DNA from: Moniliophthora roreri | Lineage: Eukaryota > Basidiomycota > Agaricomycetes > Agaricales > Marasmiaceae | DNA length: 46,529 nt | Reading direction: 5' to 3' | Assembly (NCBI GenBank): GCA_001466705.2 | Contig: LATX02000032.1 | Span: 1 to 46,529 of the forward strand | Part shown: positions 32,555-43,189 of the stretch, in pieces | Position numbering within the stretch: the first letter of the stretch is position 1 | How the letters are laid out: every line of letters starts with the position of its first letter | Program-made: the position numbers and the translations under genes | Notes under the pieces: generated by a model | Told to the model about the DNA's origin: nothing | The model's database searches: none | Seen by the model: the letters and a program-made list of their open reading frames with translations, nothing else

Positions 32555-32675
32555 CGAAGACTGACTCGGTGTTCTCGGTATTGCAGCGGTATACCCTAAC
32601 TCGGCAAATGGGGTTGACTCGGTGACTTGAGGCTCGAGACTCGGCGACCCGTAGACCCGGTGACTCCCCCGTAAC
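32555..32675. repeat. GACTCGGTGAC-type short repeats
   Basis: Several diverged copies of a GACTCGGTGAC unit occur within 120 bp upstream of copy C (GACTCGGTGTTC, GACTCGGTGACTTGAG, GACTCGGCGACCC, GACCCGGTGACTCC). They are too irregular for a true minisatellite but denser than chance. They may be promoter-proximal binding sites or slippage. Confidence 0.4.
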
Positions 32676-32747
32676 GTGAATAATCTGCATCCTCAAAGTC
32701 TCGTTTTCCTACAGCTTATCCCTCGTACCACCACCATCTAACCTGCC

Positions 32748-35057
32748 ATGTTCAATGACGCACAAGACGTAGCTATCAGTGGAAATGCGGTCAACGTCGT
32801 TCATCGTGATCAATATAATGGAGCCACCATCAATGCTCAAGTCATCCGCATCGAAAACACAGGAAAGGTAAAGGTGGAGCGAGAGAAAGTACGTGATAAT
32901 GATTCCGAATACGACCAGGTGAGTTATTTGCCAACTCCCAATGATACTGTTCGCTGACTGGACTCAGTATCGCGAGATCATTCGTGGTGATATTCACAAA
33001 CTCGAGCAACTTTCTTCGAAGGGTCGTGAGGACTGGGAATGGAAAGGCGGCAAAATCGTTTGGACACATTCGTACCGAGTGACCGCTCATAGAGCCCAAG
33101 TTTATGATGATGACAGAGTGTTTACAGCGATCTCATATCATGGGCGAGGTGCTGAAAAGGTCCGCCACTGCTCTACTCGCTGTCCGATCATCTTCTCATC
33201 GCGTTTGTAGATTTGGAAGAAGGAGTTCAGGAAATGGTCTCAACCCAAGTACGCAACACCGCTCTCTAACGTTCATCGTATTGACCACCCTCAGCGATCC
33301 GGCGGTCCTGCTACAACTATTCGCAATCAATCGTTCAAAGGTACCAGCCCTTCTCTTTCACGATGGTATGTAGTCATACTGTTCTAGGTGAACGTTGAGG
33401 GTAACTGAATAATGGCGCAGAATGGCTACCCTTGGGTCATTTGCACAGCAAAGTGGCAGGGACATTTTGGGAGCGCTATTACCTGAGGGTATACGCTGAT
33501 GCTTGGTGGCGAAGCGTATGTCTCTGTTCAGTTATCAGCCTGAAGGATCAACTTACATACCCTCAGATAGCCCCCAATAGCACTCGAGATCTTCTAAGCA
33601 ATCTGTGGTTGAATTCGCGAACAGGTCGCGTCTCTTCTGGACCTGATGGACCGTACGTCGAAAGAAGACGGACAAGAGTTCTATACGATTGCGAAGATAT
33701 GCCTTCCGCAATGGAGATGGCCAAAGGCAACACTTGTGTCAGATTCTTCAGCAAAACTGGAGCTGGAAATCTCGACCTCGATGTGTTACAATATGCCTAC
33801 TATCGACACTTCACCATGTCAATTGAAAACCTTTTGGGTATTGAATCCTGTTGTCTCGATGGCAAATATCACTCCATCTGGAGAAAGAACGCTTTTCGCG
33901 GTCCTTGGCATTGTCATTTTTGTGATCATATCGCATGTGATGAAGTCCAGGATCGTCTAGGCAAGCTACGACTCGACAGTGTCTATTCCAGTGCGCAACT
34001 GGAGAAGATCGCCTTCTTAAAGCAAGGTCTTACGCACTCATGGGAGGCTTCTGTGGATACGCTGAATGATCGGACGTTGATTGACAGTGGATTGACACGG
34101 TCAGTTCTTTTTTGTTTATCTTACAATTCGATTAAGCTCAAATGCTCCAGGTTTCAGTTCAATGTTGGATTCCAAGGCACGTCCCGCATTTACTTCGACA
34201 CAAGCGTACTCGGAAGGGCATGGTTGTCGCAGGCACATAGGCCTGACCTGTCCATTAGTGGCTCGGGGATTTGTCGTACGTTCTCATTAGCCATCTGCTG
34301 CCAGTATTGATTCCCTGATTCAGAGTAGTTATGCCTCATCTAGAGTTTCGTCTGCGTATAGAATCACGACCCGAGCAATTTGGTGTCTCGGCTTTGGAAA
34401 CTCTGCCCATTGTCTACCTTTTCCTTCGACCGCCGCCGCCATGCCTTGCAAATATTGACTCTTGGTTGAGTAAGGTATCTTTCTGGTCTTTCGACAAGAG
34501 TGGTACCAGCGAGATCCCCGAAACGGAATGTAAACGCTTGGGCCTGCCAAATATCATCTTCGAAGAAGTTCGGGTCGTTCTTGATACATGGCCCAAGTAC
34601 GTATACGACGCCATTCATGCATGGCAAGTTGTCAGAGGCTTTGACCCTGCAACTGTAGTTTTTGCCTCCTCTCTCAGGCTGCCGATCTTTGATCCAGCAA
34701 TGACTCGGTTTGAGGAAATTGTCGAACGTGAGTTATGTTTCCTTGAATCCAAAAGTAGATTTGAACTGAACATGAGCTCACTTGACAGAAGAACCGTTAA
34801 CATGCAGCAGTGTGCCTGAACCTGATGTCGACTCCATCCACTGTGACTTCGACAATCATCCGTCTGCCAGCAGCCAGGCTTCTCCCCTGCCGACACCACT
34901 GGTAACTTGCATTTCTCAAAGACAGGCACCCCGGAAGCGAAAACGAGTTCAAGTCGTGACAATCCACGACACAGACTCTGAATCCGAGTCTGAATCTGCT
35001 CACCACTCTCACCAACTTTCCACGCTGAAGCGGAAGCGAGTCAAAACGGTCGCGTGA
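32748..35057 (+). CDS. DQYN-family copy C, intact 630-aa protein
   Basis: Nine exons (32748-32918, 32968-33159, 33211-33248, 33295-33365, 33421-33515, 33567-34099, 34151-34275, 34329-34727, 34789-35057) join in phase to 630 aa; introns are 46-61 nt. The N-terminus (DVAISGNAVNVVHRDQYNGA, TINAQVIRIEN) is a short strand-turn-strand motif followed by an acidic linker. The unknown main domain contains FTAISYHG, LFAINRSKVPALLFHDEWLP, VRFFSKTGAG, a Cys/His cluster WHCHFCDHIAC (about 304-313; possible metal site), LDSVYSSAQLEKIAF, YLFLRPPPP, SEIPETECKRLGLP and TWPKYVYDAIHAWQVVRGFD. The tail carries two basic runs (RKRKR about 590, KRKR near 622) around an acidic SESESES, suggesting nuclear import. 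Copies A, B and D confirm the frame. I know related proteins only as uncharacterised Agaricomycete multigene families. No catalytic motif is recognised. Confidence 0.85.
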
Positions 35058-35356
35058 AGTCGTCTGGCACGCGCCGAATCAGAGCATCGGTCTTACTACT
35101 TCTGATTTCCACGCTGAAGGCTGCTCCGGGGACTTCAGTGGCCTTTCCAACATTGAAGCATCTTTCGCAGGAGCTCGTTCGCGTCAGATACGAGGTGAAG
35201 CAGGTGGAAAGGAAGGAGATGGCACCCAGTTTCCTCATCATCTTATCTGTCGGTCTTGCATCGATACTTTGTGTTTGGCCTTTGATTGTTCTAGTACCAT
35301 TCCTGCGTTCTTATACCGGTAGTATTCATGCCTATCGTGATCCTCAAACAGTCTAG
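35058..35356 (+). other. Open frame with one membrane helix after copy C
   Basis: Directly behind the copy C stop, in another frame, about 100 codons are open without an initial ATG. They encode an amphipathic stretch (KHLSQELVRVRYEVKQVERK) and a strong hydrophobic helix (FLIILSVGLASILCVWPLIV), ending at 35356. It could be an alternatively spliced or frame-shifted C-terminal membrane tail of copy C, or a chance frame. Confidence 0.35.
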
Positions 35357-36377
35357 ATACCTATGTAACATTACCGTACGAGATTTCGGCAATTAAGTCA
35401 CTGTCCTGTTCCTGTCTTTCCTAAAGCCGCGCCCTCACCCCTTCAGGTCCGTTGTTGAAAAAGCGGCTTGACCAGAAAGACATAGATCAGCAGTAAACGT
35501 AAAGTGATATGTATAGCGTAAAAAGAAAACATGATCCTACCCATCCTGCGACTGTTCGATCCTGATTCGGAGAATGACGAAGGGCCTTGGATGAGATTTC
35601 TCGCGGGAACGAGGAATCCAGGCATAATGCTCAAAGTTCTCCCATTCATATTGTAGCATTATAGATATGAGTCAGTCTTTGGGTACAGGTACGGACGCAA
35701 CCTATGAAAGCAAGTTTTAGCGTCTCACAGAGCAGTGATTCCAAGCTGATGAAACTCTCCAAGTCCTCGAATGCGTGAAGCTGCCATCCATCTCGTTCGC
35801 CATTTCCACCTGTACGCTGCCGACGACTCATTTCCCGGCCTTTTATACCGCAAGCAGCAATCAGTACCCAGGGGATGATACGGGAGAAAAGGTGAAACAT
35901 ACCTTCGTGGAGCAAATTGCGTAGCCCTCAAGACGACCTCATTCCCGAAGCATTTAGTGACTTGGAGAGCTATGTTTGACAGTAACTTGTCAAAACCAAA
36001 GGTGACTCTTTATCTCAGCACTTTCCGAATACCTCTCCTACTCCTGGACCCCAGAACGTCGCTATTCACCCATGAATGGTGATTTGGTGCGTCTTTTGTT
36101 GCGGTAACTACTGCATTACTCACACAACTTTAACAGGCTGAAAGAGATCAGCTAGAAGGATGAAACGATGAACAGTCTACGGTACAATTCCCGGAGCGGT
36201 GACAGCTAGTCGTAAGAGCACGGACCGGGATTGGGTGCGTAACTCTCCTCTGTTCTCATCCCCATCCCGACGTCTTTTGAATTTAGATATATCCGAATAT
36301 AACTTTTCACGAAACCGCCGTCACGCTACCACCGAGAGCACAAAGCCTCAGAAAGCTATCCACGGCCCTCATATGCA
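35357..36377. other. No supported gene
   Basis: Minus-strand frames at 35646-35915 (89 codons) and 35443-35649 (68 codons, with a hydrophobic IHITLRLLLIYVFLV run) might be two exons of a small membrane protein, but no consistent splice join was found. The rest shows nothing. Confidence 0.35.
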
Positions 36378-37814
36378 TCAGGGCTTTCCGAAGACCAGTT
36401 TTGCAACGCCGGTATCGCTAGCGGTCTTGTCCACTTCAACGCCAATCAAGCGTGTTTTCCCACCTAACCAATCAATCCTCTTCACGCCCTGATCCCAACC
36501 AGTTCCGGCTGCATGACACCTACTCTCATACGCCTTGGTCACTTTACGCTGTGCCCGACTACCCGCACCAAGTGCATCCCATTCTTCCTTTGTCACCGGA
36601 GTATGAAGTGTACTGTGCAGTGCATGAATAAGGTCGAGATTGCTGACGGAACCTTTCAGTGCGGGAGTAACACCGAGGCGGAATTTAGCAGCGGATTTCG
36701 GTGTTTGTGATGCAGAGGCAGAAGATACACCAGCTTGAACGATAATCGACCAAGGAAATTTATCGCTCCGAAGAACGAGCCTGCCTGGGGTCGGCGGATC
36801 TGTCGCAGGTTGCTGTAACGTATGTGAAGGAACCGATGTACGAGTGGTCCGGTCCATAATCGTTGTTGAAGATGGGGCGAACATCACGTCATACGATATC
36901 GGTGCACGGGCGCGACGACTCGCTGCCAGCAAAGGGTGCATATGGAGGGTTTGAGGTCGCTTAGGGTTTATAAAAGATACGTGCGGTCCTAAGAGAGCAA
37001 AGTGACATTGTCAATGGACTAAGATATGTGAACCGGCGATGGATAATATACTCACGAGGACCGTCTGAGTTTTGGCTAGCATCCCAAGTATAAGTTTGCT
37101 CAGGCCGAGTGGGACTCTGGCTGGATACCGAAGATACGTGCGGCCCTAAGAGAGCAAAGTAACGTTGTCAATGGACTAAATACGTGAACAAGCGATAGAT
37201 AATAGCCTTACGAGGACTGTCTGACTTCTGGCCAGCATGCCAAGTGTGACTTTGATTGAGCCGAACGCAACTCTGACTGGATACCGAAGATGGGGCATAA
37301 ATGGACGTATTGAAGCTAGAATGAGAGCTTCTTTGATGAAACTGACTGGATACCGAAGACGAAGCGTAACTGGACGTATTGGAGCTGGAATGGGAACTTA
37401 ACGAAGCGGCCGGCGTGTAAATAGGGTATGGGACTGCTCATAATGGTATATCGATCAATAACTCGTTGGTTGCCAAGCAAGAGGGAAATCGGAGAACCCA
37501 CATTTATTGTCTGATTTGTATCTGGGGGGGCACGAGCCAGACGAATCAGAACGCGAATGGCTTTTGTCATTCTTGACTGTTGAAACGTCGTAAGTGTTGT
37601 ACCGCAACGGCGAAGGACGCGCCGGATTAATCGAAGGGTGTGTTTGAACTTGAGTGGGCGTCACGGTGGTGGTGGGAGTAGTACACACATATGCTGGTGC
37701 AACTTGTCTTCCAGCTTGTTGTGCTGTTGGTACAGAATGAGAACGAGTGTGGGTTTTGGAACGGTCGGATCGTGAAGAGCCTATGCGGAATATGGCTTGC
37801 AGGTAAGAAGCCAT
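36378..37814 (-). CDS. DUF6699 domain protein
   Basis: Exons 37814-37502, 37433-37212, 37145-37056 and 36988-36378 join in phase to 411 aa. The N-terminal half is disordered: RSDRSKTHTRSHSVPTAQQ, then repeats of NTS.YA.SSVSSQ. The C-terminal 190 residues are a DUF6699 domain: LHMHPLLAASRRARAPISYD, VMFAPSS, FPWSIIVQAG, NLDLIHALHSTLHTPVTKEE, W, and GVKRIDWLGGKTRLIGVEVD. The domain is typical of Agaricomycetes and has no assigned activity. Exon 3 is a duplicate of the end of exon 2 together with its intron. An open frame with 8-residue repeats runs upstream of the chosen ATG but has no ATG of its own. Start and introns are inferred; the DUF6699 exon is secure. Confidence 0.8.
36976..37289 (-). 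repeat. Tandem 157-bp exon-plus-intron duplication
   Basis: Two units (36976-37132 and 37133-37289) begin GATACGTGCGG(T/C)CCTAAG and stay about 80-85% alike. Each contains a complete intron with CTCTCTTAG acceptor and a GTGAGT or GTAAGG donor, plus the exon coding SSVSSQS...TW.A.Q.SD.PR. The duplication keeps the reading frame because each unit brings its own intron in the same phase. Confidence 0.85.
37274..37411 (-). repeat. 69-bp in-frame repeat in DUF6699 gene
   Basis: ACTGGATACCGAAGA followed by ATGGACGTATTGAAGCT(A)GAATG appears at 37276 and again at 37345 (ACTGGACGTATTGGAGCTGGAATG). The period is 69 bp, 23 codons, giving repeated NTS.YA.SSVSSQ peptides in the disordered N-terminal part. 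Confidence 0.75.
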
Positions 37815-37880
37815 GATGCTAAGTGTTGTGTCAAAACGACGATGCTGTCTTGTGGGCACAATATTTGGTTGGACTTGTGA

Positions 37881-38000
37881 AAATGGCTCCGGTTGGACCT
37901 CTAGAATAGGCTCTAGTTGGATCTCTGAAATAAGCTCTGGTTGAATCTCCAAAATAGGCTCTAGTTGGATCTCCGAAATAGGCTCTGGTTGGATCTCCAA
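37881..38000 (-). repeat. 24-bp minisatellite, five units
   Basis: Five near-identical 24-bp units (type AATAGGCTCTAGTTGGATCT plus CCGA) lie between the stop of the VTHDD-type gene (38027) and the chosen ATG of the DUF6699 gene (37814). On the minus strand they read as an open 8-residue repeat EIQ(P/L)EPI(S/L). Alternate units share P or L, so a 48-bp higher-order repeat is visible. Confidence 0.85.
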
Positions 38001-38026
38001 AGCTGTGTGGATGGTGCTGCCAGGGT

Positions 38027-39600
38027 CTATGTTCCTCGTATCCCAGTCTGCATCCAAAACTGCATAACCTGTATATTAAGTTTACTTTCAGATACCGTCA
38101 AACTGATGCGTACAGAAAAGGGGCTCCCACCATCAACTATAGATACCTGGTATGTTCCTTGAAATCTTTCTATCAAGGTCTGGTCATCGGGCATGTTGAT
38201 ATCCTATACACTGGTATCAGCAGATATGCAGAGTAATGATCATCCACAAACCTTTTCAGTAAGCAACGATATCCAGTCGTCATCATGCGTAACCACAACT
38301 TCCGCCGTGGGATTCTAATTTTGGAAGTGAGCTTCTAAGACTCTCGTGTACAGAAAGACTGACATTTTGCAAGATGAAGTCGTTAATGACATTTAAGGGA
38401 TGATATGGCTGACATTGTGTAGGCTTAGATCCGGTCAAGGCTTTCAACAAGTAGGCACATACCTGGGAAGGAGGAACGCCAAAATCATCTTCCTCGAGAC
38501 TGGTGTTGGAAGTGTGGTCCTTTGAACTGCCACCAGTCCAGCTGTCTCCTTCGTCTGGGCCGGGGCTCTGACCACTGCTCCTGCTGGAGGTTCTGCTAGA
38601 GGTCCCGCCTCTACCACTTCCCGCTGGCGAGGAGCCAGGATAAGAGCCACTCCGGCCCATTGCATCAAAGATGTCTTTACTGGATGACTGTGTGCTGGTA
38701 GTCCTGACACCACCAAGAATCCAAGCAGATGGCCCTTGACGTAAAGATATTCGGAAGCCACGTATGAATAGGGTTTGGTTATTTTTTGCATTGCTGGGAG
38801 AACATCTACTGGTGACAGACGTTTGGAGTACAGAAGACTGCGAGAGTCTCATACGCCCATCGCTGGCCCCAGCAGCTGTGAAAATCAACGAACAAGATTG
38901 ACTCGACAAAGAACTGTGGAATAGTGCAGTTTCCCAGGCATTCGTTTTATCAAAGCCAGTGACAAGATACAGTGAACCATTCTCTGCTTCACGCCTCAAA
39001 GTCCCGTTGATGAATTGGTACCATTCATAGGCATTTTGCTCTGCATATTCACGAAATGCGGCAAGCGGGGCACAGTCTACTCGAAAGGCACCATTGGGAG
39101 GCATCAACACTGCACCGCTGTCTTTGTGAAAGGAGACCTCTATCCCTCCACCCACGCCAATTGGCGAGCCTCTAGGGAAGTCTTGTGTTCAGCATAAACA
39201 TTTCAAGGAATAACGGAAGAGTAGCTCACGGAACAGTCGCTGTTGCTTCAAGGCTCAGCTGACGTTGCTTCGCACGCCTACTACATATAGGGGTTCCAGC
39301 CCGAAAGCGAGTTGGTACTTTGAAGGTCTGGCCATCCCAAACAAGGGGAGTAAAGTTGTTGGGAACGCCACGAGATTGATTTATACGGTGGTCCCCTGCA
39401 ACGCAGATGTTGAAGAGAAAGTCAAATCCTCCGTATCTATGTGTGTCAAGAACATTCCAGACTGAGGCTGCAGATATCAATGGAACAACATTATTTCTGA
39501 TAGAGGAAAGCAGCTTGTGGCAGTAATTTGTCCAAGATAAGACTAATGGAAAACTACCCAAAAGATAACCTCCAAAAGTCTAACTCAGGTTGTTGTGCAA
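38027..39600 (-). CDS. VTHDD-type Agaricomycete protein, 5' end cut off
   Basis: Exons, read downward: about 39600-39230, 39171-38364, 38314-38252 and 38203-38027. Recognised family blocks: GVPNNFTPLVWDGQTFKVPT, RFRAGTPICSRRAKQRQLS, SGAVLMPPNGAFRVDCAPLA, FREYAEQNAYEWYQFINGTL, EAENGSLYLVTGFDKTNAWE, NQTLFIRGFRISL, a Ser/Gly-rich linker, HPLNVINDFILQN, then the exon AEVVVTHDDDWISLLTEK (38252-38314) and DINMPDDQTLIERF. This order is that of a widespread uncharacterised Agaricomycete family. The last exon reads to TAG at 38027-38029; a 50-nt intron with GTACGC donor inside it is possible without changing the stop. No ATG is found upstream: the frame opens at about 39600, exactly where AT-rich repeat DNA begins, so the 5' end was probably lost to an insertion. 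It may be a pseudogene. Confidence 0.7.
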
Positions 39601-39604
39601 GTGT

Positions 39605-40757
39605 GGATCGTTGTGATCAGAGTTGCTGCACTTAGAATGCCAACAAAACTCTTAGCTAGGTTGATTCTCTCTTATTGAAGTAATCTACTTCAAGGTGTTC
39701 ACCTCCAGAGGAGTATATATGGTTTTAAAAGAGTTTATATCACAAACACACACACAAAACACAAAGAACATGGTGCACAAAGCATAAACACAAGAGCTAC
39801 AGTCCCATACAAAGACTCAATAGCTGATATAGCCTGACCCTATGGAGTTCAAGACTTCCTTAAGACAACTACAGCATACAGTGTACTGGAAAAGGTCCTA
39901 GACCAATTTCTACAAAGAGCTCAGCACAGGCACACCCCTTGCTAAGACTCTAAGTGTGTTACAACCTGATACCCAACACAGGCCACACTCCAAGTGCTCA
40001 AGGCTCCTTCTTGGTGTAAAGTGTCTCTTAGAAAAGTGCTACAATGCACTTAAGATGTTATTCTTAGTCTCTTACAATGCAAGTTCGTTATCAGATTCTA
40101 TCTCTCTAGAGTCACTCAGGACCAATATCCAGAGCCTGAAGTGAGGAAGCAAAACTGGAATGGCACACAAATTTATACACCAAACAAACTCTTCATGTAT
40201 TCACAATCAGAGGGGGCAGAGTTACTTGTTTATCTATGAATATCTAGCTGTCCTTATATATGGTCCAAGGAATATATCTACAGAAAAATATAAATAATGT
40301 CTGATAATTCAGGAAATGATACATGAGTGACTGAGATACTAAAAGAGGGAATATTCAGATGTCACAGAGTCTGGCCACTAGGGTATCCGACCATATCCAC
40401 ATAGGTATCTATGTCTCCAGGCATTCTGGACTCTATAATTTGCATTTTCTCTTTTCTAAGTTGGGTATCTATAAGTGGATGGCTGTATCCGTTCCATCTC
40501 TTTACAGCATTTCCCTTTCTAGTATTTGCACATCGGCAGAAGTCTAGATGCCAAAGTTTCCAAGGTCAGAACATGCTGTTACTGTTTCTATCTCCTTCAA
40601 CAATGTATACTCAGTCTTATTTAGGACTTCTTATGCATTAGATATTCTTCTATGTCTCATTGTATCTATCTATAGGTAGTGGATGTCCTTTGGAAGTGAT
40701 TTCCTTCTTTCCAGTGAAGAGGCAGAAACTCTGTCTCCTTTAAAAGACAGCTACATG
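39605..40757. repeat. AT-rich repeat DNA, no gene
   Basis: Transposon-like sequence with short frames only. Runs of ACACACAC occur around 39743-39756. It joins the truncated VTHDD-type gene to the 1.1-kb repeat pair. Confidence 0.5.
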
Positions 40758-41841
40758 CTATCTTCACTTCTAAAAGCTCTCTAAAAAGGGCTTCTGCAGC
40801 TAAACACAGCCACAAAACCCACACACACACAACACACACCAAAACCCACAACAGATGCTTCTATAAGTGAGAAAGCACTATACAACTCTGCTACAAGACT
40901 GAGTCTATCTCAAGTGATTCAGAGTGAGAAAGGGGACAGAACCCTTTATATCTTCAATTGGCTGGCTTAGATTGCAGAGTCTAAAGACTCTAGTTAAGAT
41001 GACTCAAGTATTGCACTCAAGGGTCACAAAGTGTAGGTTTTTAAACATAAGTAGTTTATTAACTGGTTATCGGATTTGTATACAGTGAGGCAAGATATAT
41101 ATATAAATCTCGGCTCAACTAGAAGCAACTGACTGGCAAGTGCATAAAGACTTGGTCTAAGAAGCTGTGCAGAGGTCTAAATTGATGCTGTGTGGGGCTA
41201 TAAGGTGCAAGTACCAGTCAGTGCTTGAGCCTGCATCTACAAGTACAGCTTTTTATATACATAATAATAATTGGAAATAACAAAATAAAAGATAAAATGA
41301 GCATGTTTTAGTTTATGGTATAAATCATATGCATTCGTGCCTAAAAGTTCAATTCCGCATAGCAATTAGGTATATTGGGTATATTTGGTGACCAAATGGT
41401 CGATTTATTGGGTTTTTGACCCTGTGCAGAGCATTGCTGGGTCATACGATCCTTCCACATAGCTATGGGTTCTGGACCAGCTGTATATGCAGGTATGTTT
41501 CCCTTTCCGCCAGTTCACTTCCACATAGCTGCTTTCTACCATTGGATTGGTGGATGTCATGGTCTAGACATCTGCCATATCCAATCTCCTTCTGTCCTGT
41601 GTATGATCTTGTGAGTCATTCACAATTTCTGGTGTACTCATTGCCTATCAGTCGTTCCATGTACACCTGGAAAGGCCATCATATCTGCATGAGTGTCTTC
41701 AAAGCTCTGCATAGAAACAAGTTCCAACTGTGTACTAGTTATTGATAGTAATAATTAGGTTTTAAGTCTATTGACACATTATCATGCAATGTGATCACAA
41801 AACAAACAATCTAGTGCACTTAGACTGTGGATCCTGCTGAT
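40758..41841. repeat. 1.1-kb direct repeat, copy 1
   Basis: Starts CTATCTTCACTTCTAAAAGC and ends GGATCCTGCTGAT. It is about 90% similar to copy 2 by eye over the whole length, including CACACA tracts, GACAGAACCCTTTATATCTT and TAATAATTAGGTTTTAAGTC. It may be an LTR-like or nested repeat; clear TG...CA ends were not found. Confidence 0.75.
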
Positions 41842-41842
41842 N

Positions 41843-42947
41843 CTATCTTCACTTTTAAAAGGCTCTCTAAAAAGGGCTTCTGCAACTAAATGCAGCTACA
41901 AAACCCACACACACACACACAACATGTACACACACCAAAACCCACAATAGAGGCTTCTATAAGTGAGAAAGCACTGTACAAGTCTGCTACAAGACTGAGT
42001 CTATCTCAAGTGATTTGGGGTGAGAAAGGGGACAGAACCCTTTATATCTTCAATTGGCTGGCTTAGATTGCAGAGTCTAAAGAATCTAGTTAAGACAACT
42101 TAAGTATTGCACTCAAGGGTCACAAAGTGTAGGTTTTAAACATGAGTGGTTTACTGATTGGTTATCAGATTGTATACAGTGAGGCAAGAAATATATAAAT
42201 CTCAGCTCTACTAGAAGTGACTGACTGGCAAGTGTGTAAAGACTTGGTCTAAGAAGCTGTGCAGAGGTCTAAATTGACACTGCGTGAGGCTATAAGGTGC
42301 AAGTACCAGTTGGTCCTTGAGCCTGTATCTACAAGTACAGCTCTTTATATACAGAATAATAATTGGAAATAACAAAATAAAAGATAAAATGAGCATGTTT
42401 TAGTTTATGGTATAAATTGTATGCATTCATGCCTAAAAGTTCGATTCTGCATAGCAATTAGGTATATTGGGTATATTTGGTGACCAAACAGTCAATTTAT
42501 TGGGTTTTGGACCCTGCGTGGAGCGTTGCTGGGTCATATGATCCTTCTGCATAGCTACTTCCACATAGCCATAGGTTCTGGACTGGCTGTATATGTGGGT
42601 ATGTTTCCCCTTCCACCAGTTCACTTCTGTGTAGCTGCTTTCTACTATTGGATTGGTAGATGTCACGGTCTAGACATCTGCTGTATTCAATCTCCTCCTG
42701 TCCCACGTATAATCTTGTGAGTCATTTGCAATTTCTGGCATACTCATTGCCTATCAGTCATCCTTCATACACCTTGAAAGGCCATCATATCCGCATGAGT
42801 GTCTTTGAAGCTCCACATAGGAACAAGTTTCAACTGTGTACTAGTTATCGATAGTAATAATTAGGTTTTAAGTCTATTGACACATTATCCTGCAATGTGA
42901 TCGCAAAACAAACAATCTAGTGCACTTAGACTGTGGATCCTGCTGAT
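41843..42947. repeat. 1.1-kb direct repeat, copy 2
   Basis: Direct repeat of 40758-41841, separated from it by a single N at 41842. Ends GGATCCTGCTGAT like copy 1. On the minus strand both copies keep a similar short frame (STNP(I/M)VESSY.EVNW) of unknown meaning. Confidence 0.75.
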
Positions 42948-43189
42948 ATCTATTCCTTTGTATTCGGAATTAGTGGTTTCTGGTCTGTTTTATTGACCAA
43001 GGACCCTCACAGCGATGCTTCACTGTAATATAGAGGGCTAGTATAGACTACTAACCTCCTCTAGATTGTGTTACAGTGTCAATTATTAGACTTATTAGAC
43101 CTGGCACTTAAAGTTTAGGCACTGTATTAGAGCTTGCAGGTCAGCAAGTTACATGAATATCACACATACTTCTGGGCTCTTTTTCTAGT

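Noticed and set aside
37316..37570. Minus-strand 84-codon frame starting MSSPIPYLHAG.
   Set aside because: It is out of phase with the repeated NTS.YA.SSVSSQ frame that joins both neighbouring exons of the DUF6699 gene.
39743..39758. CACACACA tract taken as a possible telomere or CRISPR-like array.
   Set aside because: It is a plain dinucleotide microsatellite without spaced direct repeats. CRISPR is not expected in a eukaryotic nuclear region and none is seen.
41416..41745. Plus-strand 109-codon frame in the 1.1-kb repeat.
   Set aside because: The counterpart in repeat copy 2 is interrupted and shifted, so there is no sign of selection for this frame.
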